This document shows positions 43,148-52,994 of a stretch of 64,000 nucleotides of DNA, piece by piece. Both the position numbers and the translations under genes were made by a program. Under the pieces are notes generated by a model. It saw nothing but the letters and a program-made list of their open reading frames with translations. It did no database searches and was not told the DNA's origin. The first letter of the stretch is position 1. The number at the start of each line of letters is the position of its first letter. The DNA is from Bovifimicola ammoniilytica (GTDB lineage: Bacteria; Bacillota; Clostridia; Lachnospirales; Lachnospiraceae): NCBI RefSeq assembly GCF_025567085.1, contig NZ_JAOQJN010000007.1, positions 1 through 64,000 of the forward strand, read 5' to 3'.

Positions 43148-44146
43148 ATGAATTTGGCTAAAGGAACAAACCAGAAACTAAAACTAATATATCTTATGAA
43201 GATAATGCTTGAAGAAACAGATGAAGAGCATAGACTTACTATGCCTGAAATTATAAGTGAACTGTATAAATATGATATTTCAGCAGAGAGAAAGAGTGTA
43301 TATAATGATATAGAGGCTCTTAAGTATTATGGTATTGATATTCAGAGTGAGAAGAAAAATAATACATATAGTTATTATGTTGCGAGCAGACAGTTTGAAT
43401 TGGCTGAATTAAAATTATTAGTCGATTCGGTACAGTCTGCTAAATTTATAACCGAGAAGAAATCAATGGAGTTAATTAAAAAGATTGAAGAACTTGGAAG
43501 TAAATATGATGCATCTAAATTACAAAGACAGGTATTTGTGACAGAGCGTGTAAAAACTATGAATGAAAGTATATATTATAGTGTTGATGCGATACATACG
43601 GCAATTGCTGAGAATTCTAAGATAAAGTTTCAATACTTCCAATGGAATGTTAATAAGGAAATGGAATTAAAAAAAGATGGCGAATATTATAATGTAAGTC
43701 CATGGGCATTGTCATGGGATGATGAGAATTATTACCTGATTGGATTCGATAGTCGGGATAAGAAGATTAAGCATTACAGAGTAGATAAGATGCTGCATAT
43801 TGAGACTGTCAAAGAGAAGCGGGATGGAAAGGACAGATTCAAAGAGTTTAATATGGCTGTATATGCAAAAAGAATGTTTGGAATGTTCGGCGGTGTAGAA
43901 GAAACTGTGAGATTAGAATGTCATAATAGTATGGCGGGTGTTATTATTGACAGATTTGGTAAGGACATTCCTATTATAAAGAAAGATAGTGAGCATTTTA
44001 CGGTAAGTGTGAAAGTGGCAGTAAGTATGCAGTTTATAGCATGGATAATAGGATTAGGTGAAAAAGTTAAGATAACAGGACCGGATAATATAGTTGATAA
44101 AGTTGATGAAGAGATTGAAAGATTAATAAGACAATATAAAAATTAA
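43148..44146 (+). CDS. WYL-domain transcriptional regulator
   Basis: 332 residues. A winged helix lies at 1-75 (LTMPEIISELYKYDISAERK). The WYL domain lies at about 145-240 (ISVDAIHTAIAENSKIKF-type start, NVSPWALSWDDENYYLIGFD in place of WYL), and a C-terminal WCX domain at 250-330. It probably senses a small ligand or nucleic acid. The ATG lies only 2 bp after AAGGAGG; a TTG two codons later (43154) is better spaced and may be the true start. The target is unknown. Confidence 0.85.
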   Translation: MNLAKGTNQKLKLIYLMKIMLEETDEEHRLTMPEIISELYKYDISAERKSVYNDIEALKYYGIDIQSEKKNNTYSYYVASRQFELAELKLLVDSVQSAKFITEKKSMELIKKIEELGSKYDASKLQRQVFVTERVKTMNESIYYSVDAIHTAIAENSKIKFQYFQWNVNKEMELKKDGEYYNVSPWALSWDDENYYLIGFDSRDKKIKHYRVDKMLHIETVKEKRDGKDRFKEFNMAVYAKRMFGMFGGVEETVRLECHNSMAGVIIDRFGKDIPIIKKDSEHFTVSVKVAVSMQFIAWIIGLGEKVKITGPDNIVDKVDEEIERLIRQYKN

Positions 44147-44227
44147 AAAAATTTGAAAGATAAATAAAAAAGTGGTGTATATGTATATGAACCTAAGAAA
44201 AGATAGTAAGTAACAGGAGGTTCTATC

Positions 44228-44791
44228 GTGCATGATAAGAAATTAATAACTCTGATTGAGGAAAAAAATGAACAATGCATTTCCTTGATAGCAGACAAAT
44301 ATGAGAAATTGTTATATCACATAGCATATGGAATTCTGGGTGGACGAGCTGAAGATATAGAAGAATGTATTAACGATACATATTTGAAATTCTGGAATAA
44401 CATAGGTAAATATGATTTAGAAAAAGCTTCAGTTAAAACTTATTTGAAAGTAATTTTGCGAAATACGGCAATAAACCGGTTAAGAGATATTGGAAGAAAA
44501 GAAGAGAATATGTCTTATGAAGATTTGACGGATATTGCAGCAACGTATGCTGATGAAAGCCAGAATGTTGAAAATAAGTTAATTAACCGCGAAAAGGTTA
44601 TATTACTTAATGAAATAATTGGAGAAATGCCGAAGAAAGATAAAGAGATTTCAATAAGACGTTTTTTCTATCTTCAGTCTTCAAAAGAGATTGCAAGAGC
44701 AATGATGATGACGGTTTCAGCAGTAGATTGCAGGGTTTCAAGAATCAAATCAAAAATAAAAATTAAATTTGAGGAGAACGGATATGAGTGA
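44228..44791 (+). CDS. ECF-type RNA polymerase sigma factor
   Basis: 187 residues, GTG start after CAGGAGGTTCTATC. Region 2 is at 8-85 (AEDIEECINDTYLKFWNNIG), region 4 at 125-185 (ISIRRFFYLQSSKEIARAMMM). It overlaps by ATGA with a 66-residue membrane protein. It is less like the other two sigma factors of the window. The pair sits 215 bp ahead of acpP, raising the possibility that it tunes membrane lipid genes, which is speculation. Confidence 0.88.
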   Translation: MHDKKLITLIEEKNEQCISLIADKYEKLLYHIAYGILGGRAEDIEECINDTYLKFWNNIGKYDLEKASVKTYLKVILRNTAINRLRDIGRKEENMSYEDLTDIAATYADESQNVENKLINREKVILLNEIIGEMPKKDKEISIRRFFYLQSSKEIARAMMMTVSAVDCRVSRIKSKIKIKFEENGYE

Positions 44792-44984
44792 CAGAGAATT
44801 AGTTGATATATTTTCAAATATTGATGTTTCTTTTTTGGAAAATGATAATTTTGAAAAAGACAGATTTATTAATAGAAAGCCAGTAAAAGTCGGAATGATT
44901 GTTTCAGGCACAGTTTTAGCAGCTGCCTTAACAACGATAACGATAGTAGCAACTGTTAAGAAGAAAAGATTAAAGTTAGCGTAG
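44784..44984 (+). CDS. Mini anti-sigma-like single-TM protein
   Basis: 66 residues from the ATG overlapping the sigma stop. A cytoplasmic helix of about 38 residues (SDRELVDIFSNIDVSFLEND) is followed by one transmembrane helix (about 40-60) and a KKKRLK tail. There is no external domain, so if it is an anti-sigma factor it cannot sense outside signals on its own. The gene ends 22 bp before acpP. Confidence 0.65.
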   Translation: MSDRELVDIFSNIDVSFLENDNFEKDRFINRKPVKVGMIVSGTVLAAALTTITIVATVKKKRLKLA

Positions 44985-45006
44985 ATGACGCAGAAATGAG
45001 GATAAA

Positions 45007-45234
45007 ATGTTTGAAAAAGTAAAAGAAATTATAGCATCAGAATTAGGAGTTGAAGAAGATAAGATTACACTTGAGTCAACATTTAAAGATGACTTAGGGG
45101 CAGATTCACTAGATTTATTCCAGATGGTAATGTCAATCGAAGATGAATATGGAATAGAGATTCCAACTGAAGATTTAGAAAAAATGTCAACAGTTGGTGA
45201 TATTGTTAAATATTTAGAGGATAAACAGTCATAA
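45007..45234 (+). CDS. acpP: Acyl carrier protein
   Basis: 75 residues, acidic. The phosphopantetheine serine lies in GADSLDLFQMVMSIED. It carries growing acyl chains for the enzymes encoded downstream. AGGATAAA serves as ribosome site. It is the first gene of the fatty acid cluster; fabH, often next to it in Clostridia, is not present. Confidence 0.95.
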   Translation: MFEKVKEIIASELGVEEDKITLESTFKDDLGADSLDLFQMVMSIEDEYGIEIPTEDLEKMSTVGDIVKYLEDKQS

Positions 45235-45326
45235 TTATAAACACGAAGATTCAGATATAATATAGATGAATTAAGAATAGACGGATTGTATATACCTATA
45301 TTCACAAATCCGAATCTGAAAATAAA

Positions 45327-45378
45327 GTGGATAAAAATATATCATGAGATATAATTTTTCTTATCCCTTTATTTTTTG
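45327..45378 (+). terminator. AU-rich hairpin between acpP and fabK
   Basis: GGATAA...ATATAT pairs with ATATAA...TTATCC around CATGAG, followed by CTTTATTTTTT. It may partially terminate, leaving acpP in excess of the other mRNAs. Confidence 0.5.
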
Positions 45379-45416
45379 ACCTTTTTTCAGAAAAAAACAG
45401 AAAGGATTACATCAAA

Positions 45417-46346
45417 ATGAATACAAATATATGTGAAATGTTAAACATTAAATATCCAATATTTCAAGGTGGAATGGCATGGGTAGCTGAACACAATCTT
45501 GTATCAGCAGTATCAAATGCTGGAGGACTTGGAGTTATAGCAGCAGGAGGTGCACCGGTAGAATATGTCAGAAATGAGATACGAAAGACCAGAGAACTTA
45601 CAGACAAGCCATTTGGTGTAAATATTATGATGCTTAGTCCAAGTGCTGAGGAGATAGCATATATGGTAGCTGAAGAGAAAGTTAATGTTGTAACAACAGG
45701 AGCTGGTAATTCAGAAAAATATTTTGAAATGTGGAAGGAAAAAGGAATTAAAATAATACCTGTAGTGGCATCAGTAGCACTTGCTAAAAGAGTTGCTAAA
45801 CGCGGTGTAGATGCTGTAATTGCAGAAGGATGTGAATCAGGTGGACATATTGGTAGTTCTACAACAATGACGCTTGTTCCACAGGTGGTCGATGCTATTG
45901 ATATACCAGTAATAGCAGCTGGAGGAATTGGCGATGGCCGGGGAATGGCAGCAGCATTTATGTTAGGTGCTACAGCTGTACAGATAGGTACGAGATTTCT
46001 TGTGGCTGATGAATGTATAATCCATGATAATTATAAAGAAAAGGTAATAAATGCAAAAGACATTGATTCAGTAGTAACAGGGACCACAACAGGTCATCCT
46101 GTAAGAGTATTGCGAAATAAAATGACTAAAGAATATATAAGATTAGAACATAATGGTGTCGGATATGAAGAATTAGAAAGAATGACACTTGGTTCACTTA
46201 GAAAAGCGGTTATAGATGGAGACAAAGATAATGGTTCATTTATGGCAGGGCAGATTGCAGGACTTATAAGTAAAAGGCAGAGTTGTGAACAGATAATAAC
46301 AGAAATAGTATCAGAGGCAGATAAATTACTGCGAAATGGAGATTAG
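45417..46346 (+). CDS. fabK: Enoyl-ACP reductase II (FMN-dependent)
   Basis: 309 residues of the 2-nitropropane dioxygenase-like TIM barrel. IFQGGMAWVAEHNLVSAVSN and GLGVIAAGG open the FMN site, GCESGGHIGSSTT holds the catalytic-region His, and VIAAGGIGDGRGMAAAFMLGA binds phosphate. It performs the last reduction of each elongation cycle with NAD(P)H and is insensitive to triclosan. Position between acpP and fabD is the usual one. A paralogue lies at the end of the cluster (53817). Confidence 0.93.
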   Translation: MNTNICEMLNIKYPIFQGGMAWVAEHNLVSAVSNAGGLGVIAAGGAPVEYVRNEIRKTRELTDKPFGVNIMMLSPSAEEIAYMVAEEKVNVVTTGAGNSEKYFEMWKEKGIKIIPVVASVALAKRVAKRGVDAVIAEGCESGGHIGSSTTMTLVPQVVDAIDIPVIAAGGIGDGRGMAAAFMLGATAVQIGTRFLVADECIIHDNYKEKVINAKDIDSVVTGTTTGHPVRVLRNKMTKEYIRLEHNGVGYEELERMTLGSLRKAVIDGDKDNGSFMAGQIAGLISKRQSCEQIITEIVSEADKLLRNGD

Positions 46347-46488
46347 TGTGAAAAATACAGATTGATATCTGATTTTTCACACAGCTAAATGTGTAGCAGG
46401 CAACACATTTAGCATTTATCGCAGAGCCAAATCTGATATTTGGCTCGCGATTCCTCCGGCACATTGTGCCTGCGGAATGGAGAATAGT
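46330..46488 (+). repeat. Structured pseudoknot element A, copy 2
   Basis: Hairpin 1: GTGTGAAAAAT (46346) / ATTTTTCACAC (46372), with CAGAT-TGAT-ATCTG inside. Hairpin 2: GCTAAATGTGT/ACACATTTAGC. Hairpin 3 as in copy 1, with the bulged A. The loop of hairpin 2, GCAGGCA (46396), pairs perfectly with TGCCTGC (46467) next to the GGAATGGAG ribosome site. Its left end overlaps the last codons of fabK. Confidence 0.8.
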
Positions 46489-47418
46489 ATGAGTAAAATA
46501 GCTTTTATCTTTCCTGGACAGGGCGCTCAATATATTGGAATGGGCAAAGACTTTTATGAAGAATTAGACGAGTGCAGAAAAATATACGATATAGCAGATG
46601 AAATTTTAGACTTTGATATAAAAAATATCTGCTTTAATGAGAACGATTTAATAAATGAAACTGAATATACACAGGCAGCAATTCTTACAACCAGTATGGC
46701 AATATATAAGGCTGTTGTTGAAATTGGAATAAAGCCGGATGTGTGTTGTGGACTTAGTCTCGGAGAATATAATGCTTTGGTTGCTTCAGATGTTATGAAA
46801 TTCTCAGATGCCCTTAAGACTATAAGAAAACGAGGAATCCTTATGCAGGAAGCAGTTCCTGATGGAAAGGGTACTATGATGGCGGTTTTAGGACTGGATA
46901 ATGAGATTGTATCTAGAGTATGTGAAGAAACTGAAGGAATCGTATCCGTTGCCAATTATAACTGTCCGGGTCAGTTAGTAATCTCAGGAGAGAGAGGAGC
47001 TGTTGCTATGGCAGCACAGAAACTTAAAGAGATTGGAGCAAAACGTGTAGTTGAGCTTAAAGTAAGCGGACCTTTCCATTCTGAAATGATGGCAGAAGCA
47101 GGAAGAGAACTTAGAAAATATATTGAGAATGTGGAATTTAATAAGCCGGTAATTCCGTATGTTGCAAATGTTAATGCACTATATATAGATAAGAATAAAG
47201 ATATACAGTATATCAAAGATTTACTCGAGAAACAGGTATCATCATCTGTTATGTTTGAACAGTCAGTTAAAAATATGATTGCTGATGGTGTGGATACGTT
47301 CATAGAAATTGGACCAGGAAGAACATTAAGTGGTCTTGTTAAAAAGACAGATAGAAATGTTAGTGTTATGAATATAAATTGCATCGATGATTTAAAAAAA
47401 TTAATTGAATTAAAATAG
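46489..47418 (+). CDS. fabD: Malonyl-CoA:ACP transacylase
   Basis: 309 residues. It opens with FIFPGQGAQYIGMG; the nucleophile Ser is in CGLSLGEYNAL; the catalytic His is in SGPFHSEMMAEAG; and the family glutamine/arginine contacts are in GILMQEA. It moves malonyl from CoA to ACP. The ATG follows the GGAATGGAG of structured element A2, so its translation start is directly exposed to that structure. Confidence 0.95.
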   Translation: MSKIAFIFPGQGAQYIGMGKDFYEELDECRKIYDIADEILDFDIKNICFNENDLINETEYTQAAILTTSMAIYKAVVEIGIKPDVCCGLSLGEYNALVASDVMKFSDALKTIRKRGILMQEAVPDGKGTMMAVLGLDNEIVSRVCEETEGIVSVANYNCPGQLVISGERGAVAMAAQKLKEIGAKRVVELKVSGPFHSEMMAEAGRELRKYIENVEFNKPVIPYVANVNALYIDKNKDIQYIKDLLEKQVSSSVMFEQSVKNMIADGVDTFIEIGPGRTLSGLVKKTDRNVSVMNINCIDDLKKLIELK

Positions 47419-47517
47419 CATTGAATCAGGTAACTTATCAGTTTATATAATGAAGAAGAATGAAACCTGTAAGATATATAATTTTAAATAGAATATATTA
47501 AGATTTGGAGGATACAT

Positions 47518-48261
47518 ATGCTTTTAGAAAATAAAACAGCCATTGTGACAGGTAGTGCAAAAGGTATAGGAAAAGGAATTGCCACAGAATTTGCAAAGCA
47601 GGGAGCAACAGTAGTAATTAACTACTGTGGTTCTAAGGAGGCAGCATTAAAAACTGTAGAAGAGATTAAGGCATTTGGTGGAAAAGCGATTCCATATCAG
47701 GCAGATATATCAGATTATGAAATGTCTAAGAAAATGATGGATGATATTATAAAAGAATATGGTGCAATTGATATATTGGTTAACAATGCAGGTATTACAA
47801 GAGATAACCTTATTCTTAGAATGTCAGAATCAGAATTTGATGATGTAATCAGGACGAATCTAAAAGGAACATTCAACTGTATAAAACATGTTACTAAATA
47901 TATGCTAAAGAATAAATCAGGGAAAATTATTAATATTTCGTCTATTTCGGGTGTGAATGGTATTGCAGGACAGGCTAATTATTCTGCATCTAAGGCAGGA
48001 ATAATTGGGCTTACCAAAAGCTTTGCCAAAGAAATGAGTTCAAAGGGAATTAATATAAATGCAATTGCTCCAGGATTTATAGAGACCGATATGACAAAAG
48101 TATTAAATGATAAGTATGTTGAAGAGATAGTGAATACAATTCCTTCAAAACGAGTTGGAAGACCAGAAGATATTGCAAAAGCAGCATTGTTTTTAGCATC
48201 AGATATGTCTGATTATATAACTGGACAGACACTTATGGTAGATGGTGGTCTTGGATTATAA
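47518..48261 (+). CDS. fabG: 3-oxoacyl-ACP reductase
   Basis: 247 residues, classical short-chain dehydrogenase. The cofactor loop is VTGSAKGIGKGIA, followed by NNAG. The catalytic Ser is in NISSISGVNG and the YxxxK pair in YSASKAG. The C-terminal YITGQTLMVDGGLGL is the FabG type. It reduces 3-oxoacyl-ACP with NADPH. A TTGGAGG site precedes the ATG, and a 99-bp gap separates it from fabD. Confidence 0.95.
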   Translation: MLLENKTAIVTGSAKGIGKGIATEFAKQGATVVINYCGSKEAALKTVEEIKAFGGKAIPYQADISDYEMSKKMMDDIIKEYGAIDILVNNAGITRDNLILRMSESEFDDVIRTNLKGTFNCIKHVTKYMLKNKSGKIINISSISGVNGIAGQANYSASKAGIIGLTKSFAKEMSSKGININAIAPGFIETDMTKVLNDKYVEEIVNTIPSKRVGRPEDIAKAALFLASDMSDYITGQTLMVDGGLGL

Positions 48262-48341
48262 CGATAACAAACAATAAGTTAAAGATAGATATTGATGATG
48301 TGTTTATTCATATGGAGAAGACATCAAAACAGGAGGCAGGA

Positions 48342-49577
48342 ATGAAACGAGTAGTAGTTACCGGTATGGGTGCAATTACACCTATTGGAAATAATGTTGA
48401 AGAATTTTGGAACAATATAAAAGATGGAAAAGTTGGAATAGATAATATTACTAAGTTTGATACAACTGATTTTAAAGTTAAATTAGCAGCTGAAGTAAAG
48501 AATTATAATCCTGAAGATTATATGGACAAAAAAGCAGCGAGAAGAATGGAATTATTTTGCCAATATGCAGTAGTTGCTGCCGGTGAGGCAATTAGAAATT
48601 CAGAAATTGACTTAGAAAAAGAAGATTTAAACAGAATTGGTGTGTGTGTTGGATCAGGTATTGGAAGCCTGCAGGCAATGGAAAGAGAACATGCAAGATT
48701 ATTGGAAAAAGGACCTAATAGAATTTCACCAATGCTTGTTCCAATGATGATTAGTAATATGGCAGCTGGAAACGTTGCAATTACATATGGATTAAAAGGA
48801 AAATGCACAAATATTGTTACAGCATGTGCAACAGGTACACATTGTATTGGTGATGCAGCAAGATATATTCAATATGGAGAGGCAGATGTAATGGTGTGTG
48901 GCGGAACTGAATCAGCTGTAACACCAATAGGAATTGGGGGATTCAGTGCATTGACGGCACTAACATCTACTGAAGATAAGACTAGAGCATCTATACCATT
49001 TGACAAGGAAAGAAGTGGTTTCGTTATGGGTGAGGGTGCAGGAATTGTTGTACTTGAATCTTACGAGCATGCAATGGAAAGAGGTGCGAAAATTTTAGCA
49101 GAAGTCGTCGGATATGGAGCGACATGCGATGCCTACCATATCACATCACCAGCAGAAGACGGTGATGGAGCTGCAAGAGCAATGCTTTTAGCAATTGAGG
49201 AAGCAGGAATTTCACCAAGCGAAGTTGACTATATAAATGCACATGGAACAAGTACACATCATAATGATTTATTTGAAACAAGAGCAATAAAAAAGGCATT
49301 TGGTAAAGATGCATATAATATAAATATTAATTCTACCAAATCAATGATTGGACATATGTTAGGTGCTGCTGGAGCAGTTGAATTCATAGTATGTGTTAAG
49401 AGTGTTATGGAAGATTTTATCCATGAAACGGCAGGATATCAGATAGAAGATGAAGAACTTGATCTGGATTATACAAAAGAAGCGAGAAAAGACAGAAAAG
49501 TAAATTATGCATTGTCTAATTCACTTGGCTTTGGAGGCCATAATGGCAGTATTATGGTAAAAAAATTCAAGGAATAA
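48342..49577 (+). CDS. fabF: 3-oxoacyl-ACP synthase II
   Basis: 411 residues from the ATG after CAGGAGGCAGGA; an upstream in-frame ATG lacks a site. The catalytic Cys is in TACATGTHCIGDAARY, the two His residues in NAHGTSTHHND and IGHMLGAAGAVE, and the Lys in INSTKSMIGH. It condenses malonyl-ACP with acyl-ACP. Without fabH in the cluster, initiation must use a fabH elsewhere or another route. Confidence 0.95.
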   Translation: MKRVVVTGMGAITPIGNNVEEFWNNIKDGKVGIDNITKFDTTDFKVKLAAEVKNYNPEDYMDKKAARRMELFCQYAVVAAGEAIRNSEIDLEKEDLNRIGVCVGSGIGSLQAMEREHARLLEKGPNRISPMLVPMMISNMAAGNVAITYGLKGKCTNIVTACATGTHCIGDAARYIQYGEADVMVCGGTESAVTPIGIGGFSALTALTSTEDKTRASIPFDKERSGFVMGEGAGIVVLESYEHAMERGAKILAEVVGYGATCDAYHITSPAEDGDGAARAMLLAIEEAGISPSEVDYINAHGTSTHHNDLFETRAIKKAFGKDAYNININSTKSMIGHMLGAAGAVEFIVCVKSVMEDFIHETAGYQIEDEELDLDYTKEARKDRKVNYALSNSLGFGGHNGSIMVKKFKE

Positions 49578-49690
49578 TGAAGACAGGAAAGTGTAAAAGA
49601 ATTTAGATAATATTCATATTTTTATATGATTCTGCTTTTATTTTCATTCAAAATAAAAGGTATTTATGACGAGTCAGAAATGAGGTAATT

Positions 49691-50158
49691 ATGGAAGTTG
49701 ATAATATTTTAAAAATTATTGATAAAGTATCTGATAGAAAATTAAGTTATTTTTCTTATGAAGAAGATGGTAAAAAAATAGTAATAAAATCTAAAAATAA
49801 GATGTCAATTAATAAATCTGATTTTAATTTTGAAAATGCAGATAAATTTTTTGAAGAATATAGTACTGAAAGTAATACAAAAGATAACATAAAAGACAGT
49901 ACAAAGGATTTCAGTGATGAAGATATTAACCAGGTAAAATCACCGATTGTAGGAACATTTTATAGTTCCGCAACTGAGGGAGGAGAACCTTTTGTTAAAG
50001 TTGGTGACACAGTTACAAAAGGTCAGGTTATCGGAATTATTGAGGCAATGAAGATTATGAATGATATTGAATCACCATATGATGGAGTAATTGCATCTGT
50101 TGATGTTACGAATGGACAGACTGTGGAATATGGACAATTATTATATGAGATTAAATAA
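49691..50158 (+). CDS. accB: Biotin carboxyl carrier protein of acetyl-CoA carboxylase
   Basis: 155 residues: a charged N-terminal helix, a Lys/Asp/Asn-rich linker (55-75), and a biotinyl domain (about 80-155) with the target Lys in EAMKIMND. It carries CO2 on biotin between AccC and AccAD, so it is the direct consumer of the biotin pathway at 29-33 kb. A TGAGG site precedes the ATG. Confidence 0.95.
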   Translation: MEVDNILKIIDKVSDRKLSYFSYEEDGKKIVIKSKNKMSINKSDFNFENADKFFEEYSTESNTKDNIKDSTKDFSDEDINQVKSPIVGTFYSSATEGGEPFVKVGDTVTKGQVIGIIEAMKIMNDIESPYDGVIASVDVTNGQTVEYGQLLYEIK

Positions 50159-50289
50159 ATATGATAATGAAAATGATATAAAAATGCAGACAATTTCAAA
50201 TCGTTCATAAGCCAAAATGGTAATGATATCAGATTGAAAACAGAAAATCAGGCATAAGAGTCCTGGTAAAATAGGAAAGAGGAAGATAG

Positions 50290-50712
50290 ATGTTAGATAT
50301 AAAAGAAATCAAGAAAATTTTACCACATAGGTCGCCATTTTTACTAATAGACAGAATAATAGAAATTGAGCCTGGAAAAAGAGCAATAGGCAGAAAATGT
50401 GTTACATATAATGAGCCATTTTTCGCAGGTCATTTTGAAGACGAACCTGTTATGCCGGGCGTACTTATTATAGAAGCATTAGCACAGGTAGGAGCAGTAA
50501 TCTGCTTATCGATGGAAGAATATACAGGCAAAACAGTATATTTTGGAGGCATTGACAAGGCAAAATTTAAGAATAAAGTAACTCCTGGAGATGTTCTTAC
50601 TTTGGAAGTTGAGCTTATCAAGCAAAAAGGACCTGTCGGTATAGCATTTGCAAAGGCATATGATGATGAAAAGTTGTATGCACAGGCAGAGCTTACTTTT
50701 GTTATATCATAA
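50290..50712 (+). CDS. fabZ: 3-hydroxyacyl-ACP dehydratase
   Basis: 140 residues, hot-dog fold. IKKILPHRSPFLLIDRI is the usual opening. The catalytic His and Glu are in FFAGHFEDEPVMPGVLIIEAL. It removes water to give trans-2-enoyl-ACP for FabK. The gene starts after GGAAGATAG and ends 13 bp before accC. No FabA/FabM-type isomerase is seen in the cluster. Confidence 0.95.
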   Translation: MLDIKEIKKILPHRSPFLLIDRIIEIEPGKRAIGRKCVTYNEPFFAGHFEDEPVMPGVLIIEALAQVGAVICLSMEEYTGKTVYFGGIDKAKFKNKVTPGDVLTLEVELIKQKGPVGIAFAKAYDDEKLYAQAELTFVIS

Positions 50713-50725
50713 TGGAGGAAAAATC

Positions 50726-52072
50726 GTGTTTAAGAAAATTCTGATTGCAAATAGAGGAGAAATAGCCGTAAGAATAATCAGGGCATGTAGAGAGATGGGA
50801 ATCGCCACAGTTGCAGTATGTTCGGAAGTTGACAGAAATTCACTTCATGCACAATTAGCAGATGAAACAATCTGCATAGGTGGGGATAAGGCATCAGATA
50901 GTTATCTCAATATAGAAAGAATAATCAGTGCAACTATAGCAACAGGCGCAGATGCGATTCATCCGGGATTTGGCTTTCTGTCCGAAAACAGTAAATTTGC
51001 AAGGATATGTGAGAAATGTAATATTACATTTATTGGTCCATCAGCTGATATTATAGATATGATGGGAAATAAATCGCAGGCAAGAAAGACTATGAAGGAA
51101 GCAGGCGTATCTATTATACCTGGTTCTGATGGTGCTGTATACGATGTGACAGAGGCTAAGAAAATCGCAGACAGCATAGGATATCCTGTTATGATAAAAG
51201 CAAGCTCGGGTGGTGGAGGAAAAGGAATGAGAGTTGTAAATAACTCTGAAGAATTTGAAGAAAAATTCGTAACTGCCCAGACAGAATCAATAAATGGTTT
51301 TTCAAATGATGCCATGTATATTGAGAAATATATAGCCTCATCAAGACATATAGAATTTCAGATTCTTGCAGATAAATATGGAAATGTTTTACATCTGGGT
51401 GAACGTGATTGTTCAGTACAGAGAAAACACCAGAAACTTATTGAGGAATCCCCTTCACCGGCAATAGATGACAGACTTAGAGAAGAAATGGGAAAACAGG
51501 CAATTTTGGCTGCTAAAGCTGCCGGATATTATAGTGCAGGAACAATTGAGTTTCTGTTAGATAGTACAGACAGATATTATTTTATAGAGATGAATACCAG
51601 AATACAGGTTGAGCATGGAGTTACTGAGATGGTGACAGGCATTGACCTGATTAAGCAACAGATAAGAATTGCCGATGGCGAGATACTAGATATTTCACAA
51701 GATGATATAAATATAAGTGGACATGCAATTGAATGTAGAATTAATGCAGAAGATCCAATGCATAAATTTATGCCAAGTCCCGGTACAGTTAATGACATAC
51801 ATTTACCGGGAGGAAATGGAGTAAGAGTGGACACCGCATTATATTCAGGCTATACGATTCCATCAATGTATGATTCATTAATTGCTAAAGTAATTGTATA
51901 TGACAAAGACAGAGTAGCGGCAATAAGCAAAATGAAAAGTGCATTAGGGGAATTGATTATCGATGGTGTTACAACTAATTTAGATTTTCAATATTCAATT
52001 ATTAATAATGATAAATTTGATAGTGGTAAGTTTGATACCGGATTTATCGAAAATGAGATGAAAATAGGCTAA
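50726..52072 (+). CDS. accC: Biotin carboxylase subunit of acetyl-CoA carboxylase
   Basis: 448 residues with GTG start after AATGGAGGAAAAATC; reading further upstream runs into fabZ. The N-terminal KILIANRGEIAVRIIRACRE, the ATP-grasp glycine loop KASSGGGGKGMRVV, and the catalytic EMNTRIQVEHGVTEM are present. It carboxylates biotin on AccB using ATP and bicarbonate. The gene overlaps none of its neighbours; accD begins 15 bp later. Confidence 0.95.
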   Translation: MFKKILIANRGEIAVRIIRACREMGIATVAVCSEVDRNSLHAQLADETICIGGDKASDSYLNIERIISATIATGADAIHPGFGFLSENSKFARICEKCNITFIGPSADIIDMMGNKSQARKTMKEAGVSIIPGSDGAVYDVTEAKKIADSIGYPVMIKASSGGGGKGMRVVNNSEEFEEKFVTAQTESINGFSNDAMYIEKYIASSRHIEFQILADKYGNVLHLGERDCSVQRKHQKLIEESPSPAIDDRLREEMGKQAILAAKAAGYYSAGTIEFLLDSTDRYYFIEMNTRIQVEHGVTEMVTGIDLIKQQIRIADGEILDISQDDINISGHAIECRINAEDPMHKFMPSPGTVNDIHLPGGNGVRVDTALYSGYTIPSMYDSLIAKVIVYDKDRVAAISKMKSALGELIIDGVTTNLDFQYSIINNDKFDSGKFDTGFIENEMKIG

Positions 52073-52087
52073 TGGAATGGAGAAAGT

Positions 52088-52969
52088 GTGAAAATTATGC
52101 TTAAAGAGCTTTTTAAGAAAGATACACTTACGGGTAAGGAACGAAAACAGATTAAAAACAGTGAAAGACAGAAGAATGCCACAAGGAATCCAAGTGTACC
52201 TGATGGATTGTTTTCTAAGTGCGATAAATGTGGAGAAATTATATGTACAGATGATATAGTAGAAAATTATTATATTTGTCCTAAATGCAATAATTATTTT
52301 CGCATAGAGCCGAGAAAAAGAATCAGTATGCTTATTGATGAAAATACATTTACAGAGACGGATAGCAATCTTACCATGTATAATCCCTTAGAATTTCCCG
52401 GATATGAGGATAAGTTAAAAAGTCTTAAGAAAAAGACAAATCTTGATGAAGCAGTTGTTACAGGATTCGGGGAAATATGTGGAATTAAGACAGGCATTGC
52501 TGTTATGTCAGCCAATTTTATGATGGGAAGCATGGGACATAATGTTGGAGAAAAAATCACTAAAATGATAGAAAGAGCTACTGTGGAAAAACTTCCTGTA
52601 GTTATTTTATGTTGTTCCGGAGGTGCGCGAATGCAAGAGGGAATTGTTTCCTTAATGCAGATGGAGAAAACATCACAGGCACTGAAAAGACATAGTAATG
52701 CAGGTCTAAGATATATTTCTGTATTAACGGATCCGACAACAGGTGGTGTTATGGCAAGTTTTGCAATGCTTGGAGATTATATATTAGCTGAACCAGACGC
52801 ATTAGCGGGTTTTGCAGGACCAAGAGTAATTGAGCAGACCATAAGACAAAAACTTCCAGAAGGATTTCAGTCATCGGAATTTCTATTAGAACATGGATTT
52901 GTGGATATGATTGTAACAAGGCGTAAATTAAGAAAAACAATAGCATATTTACTTGGATGGACACAGTAA
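52088..52969 (+). CDS. accD: Acetyl-CoA carboxyltransferase beta subunit
   Basis: 293 residues, GTG start well spaced from GGAG (an ATG three codons on is the alternative). A four-cysteine zinc ribbon CDKCGEIIC...CPKCNNYF lies at about 39-65, typical of bacterial AccD. The crotonase-fold carboxyltransferase domain follows (VILCCSGGARMQEGIVSLMQ; LTDPTTGGVMASFA). With AccA it transfers CO2 to acetyl-CoA. The end leads directly to accA. Confidence 0.95.
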   Translation: MKIMLKELFKKDTLTGKERKQIKNSERQKNATRNPSVPDGLFSKCDKCGEIICTDDIVENYYICPKCNNYFRIEPRKRISMLIDENTFTETDSNLTMYNPLEFPGYEDKLKSLKKKTNLDEAVVTGFGEICGIKTGIAVMSANFMMGSMGHNVGEKITKMIERATVEKLPVVILCCSGGARMQEGIVSLMQMEKTSQALKRHSNAGLRYISVLTDPTTGGVMASFAMLGDYILAEPDALAGFAGPRVIEQTIRQKLPEGFQSSEFLLEHGFVDMIVTRRKLRKTIAYLLGWTQ

Positions 52970-52994
52970 ATGCAACTGTAGTATGGAGGCATAT

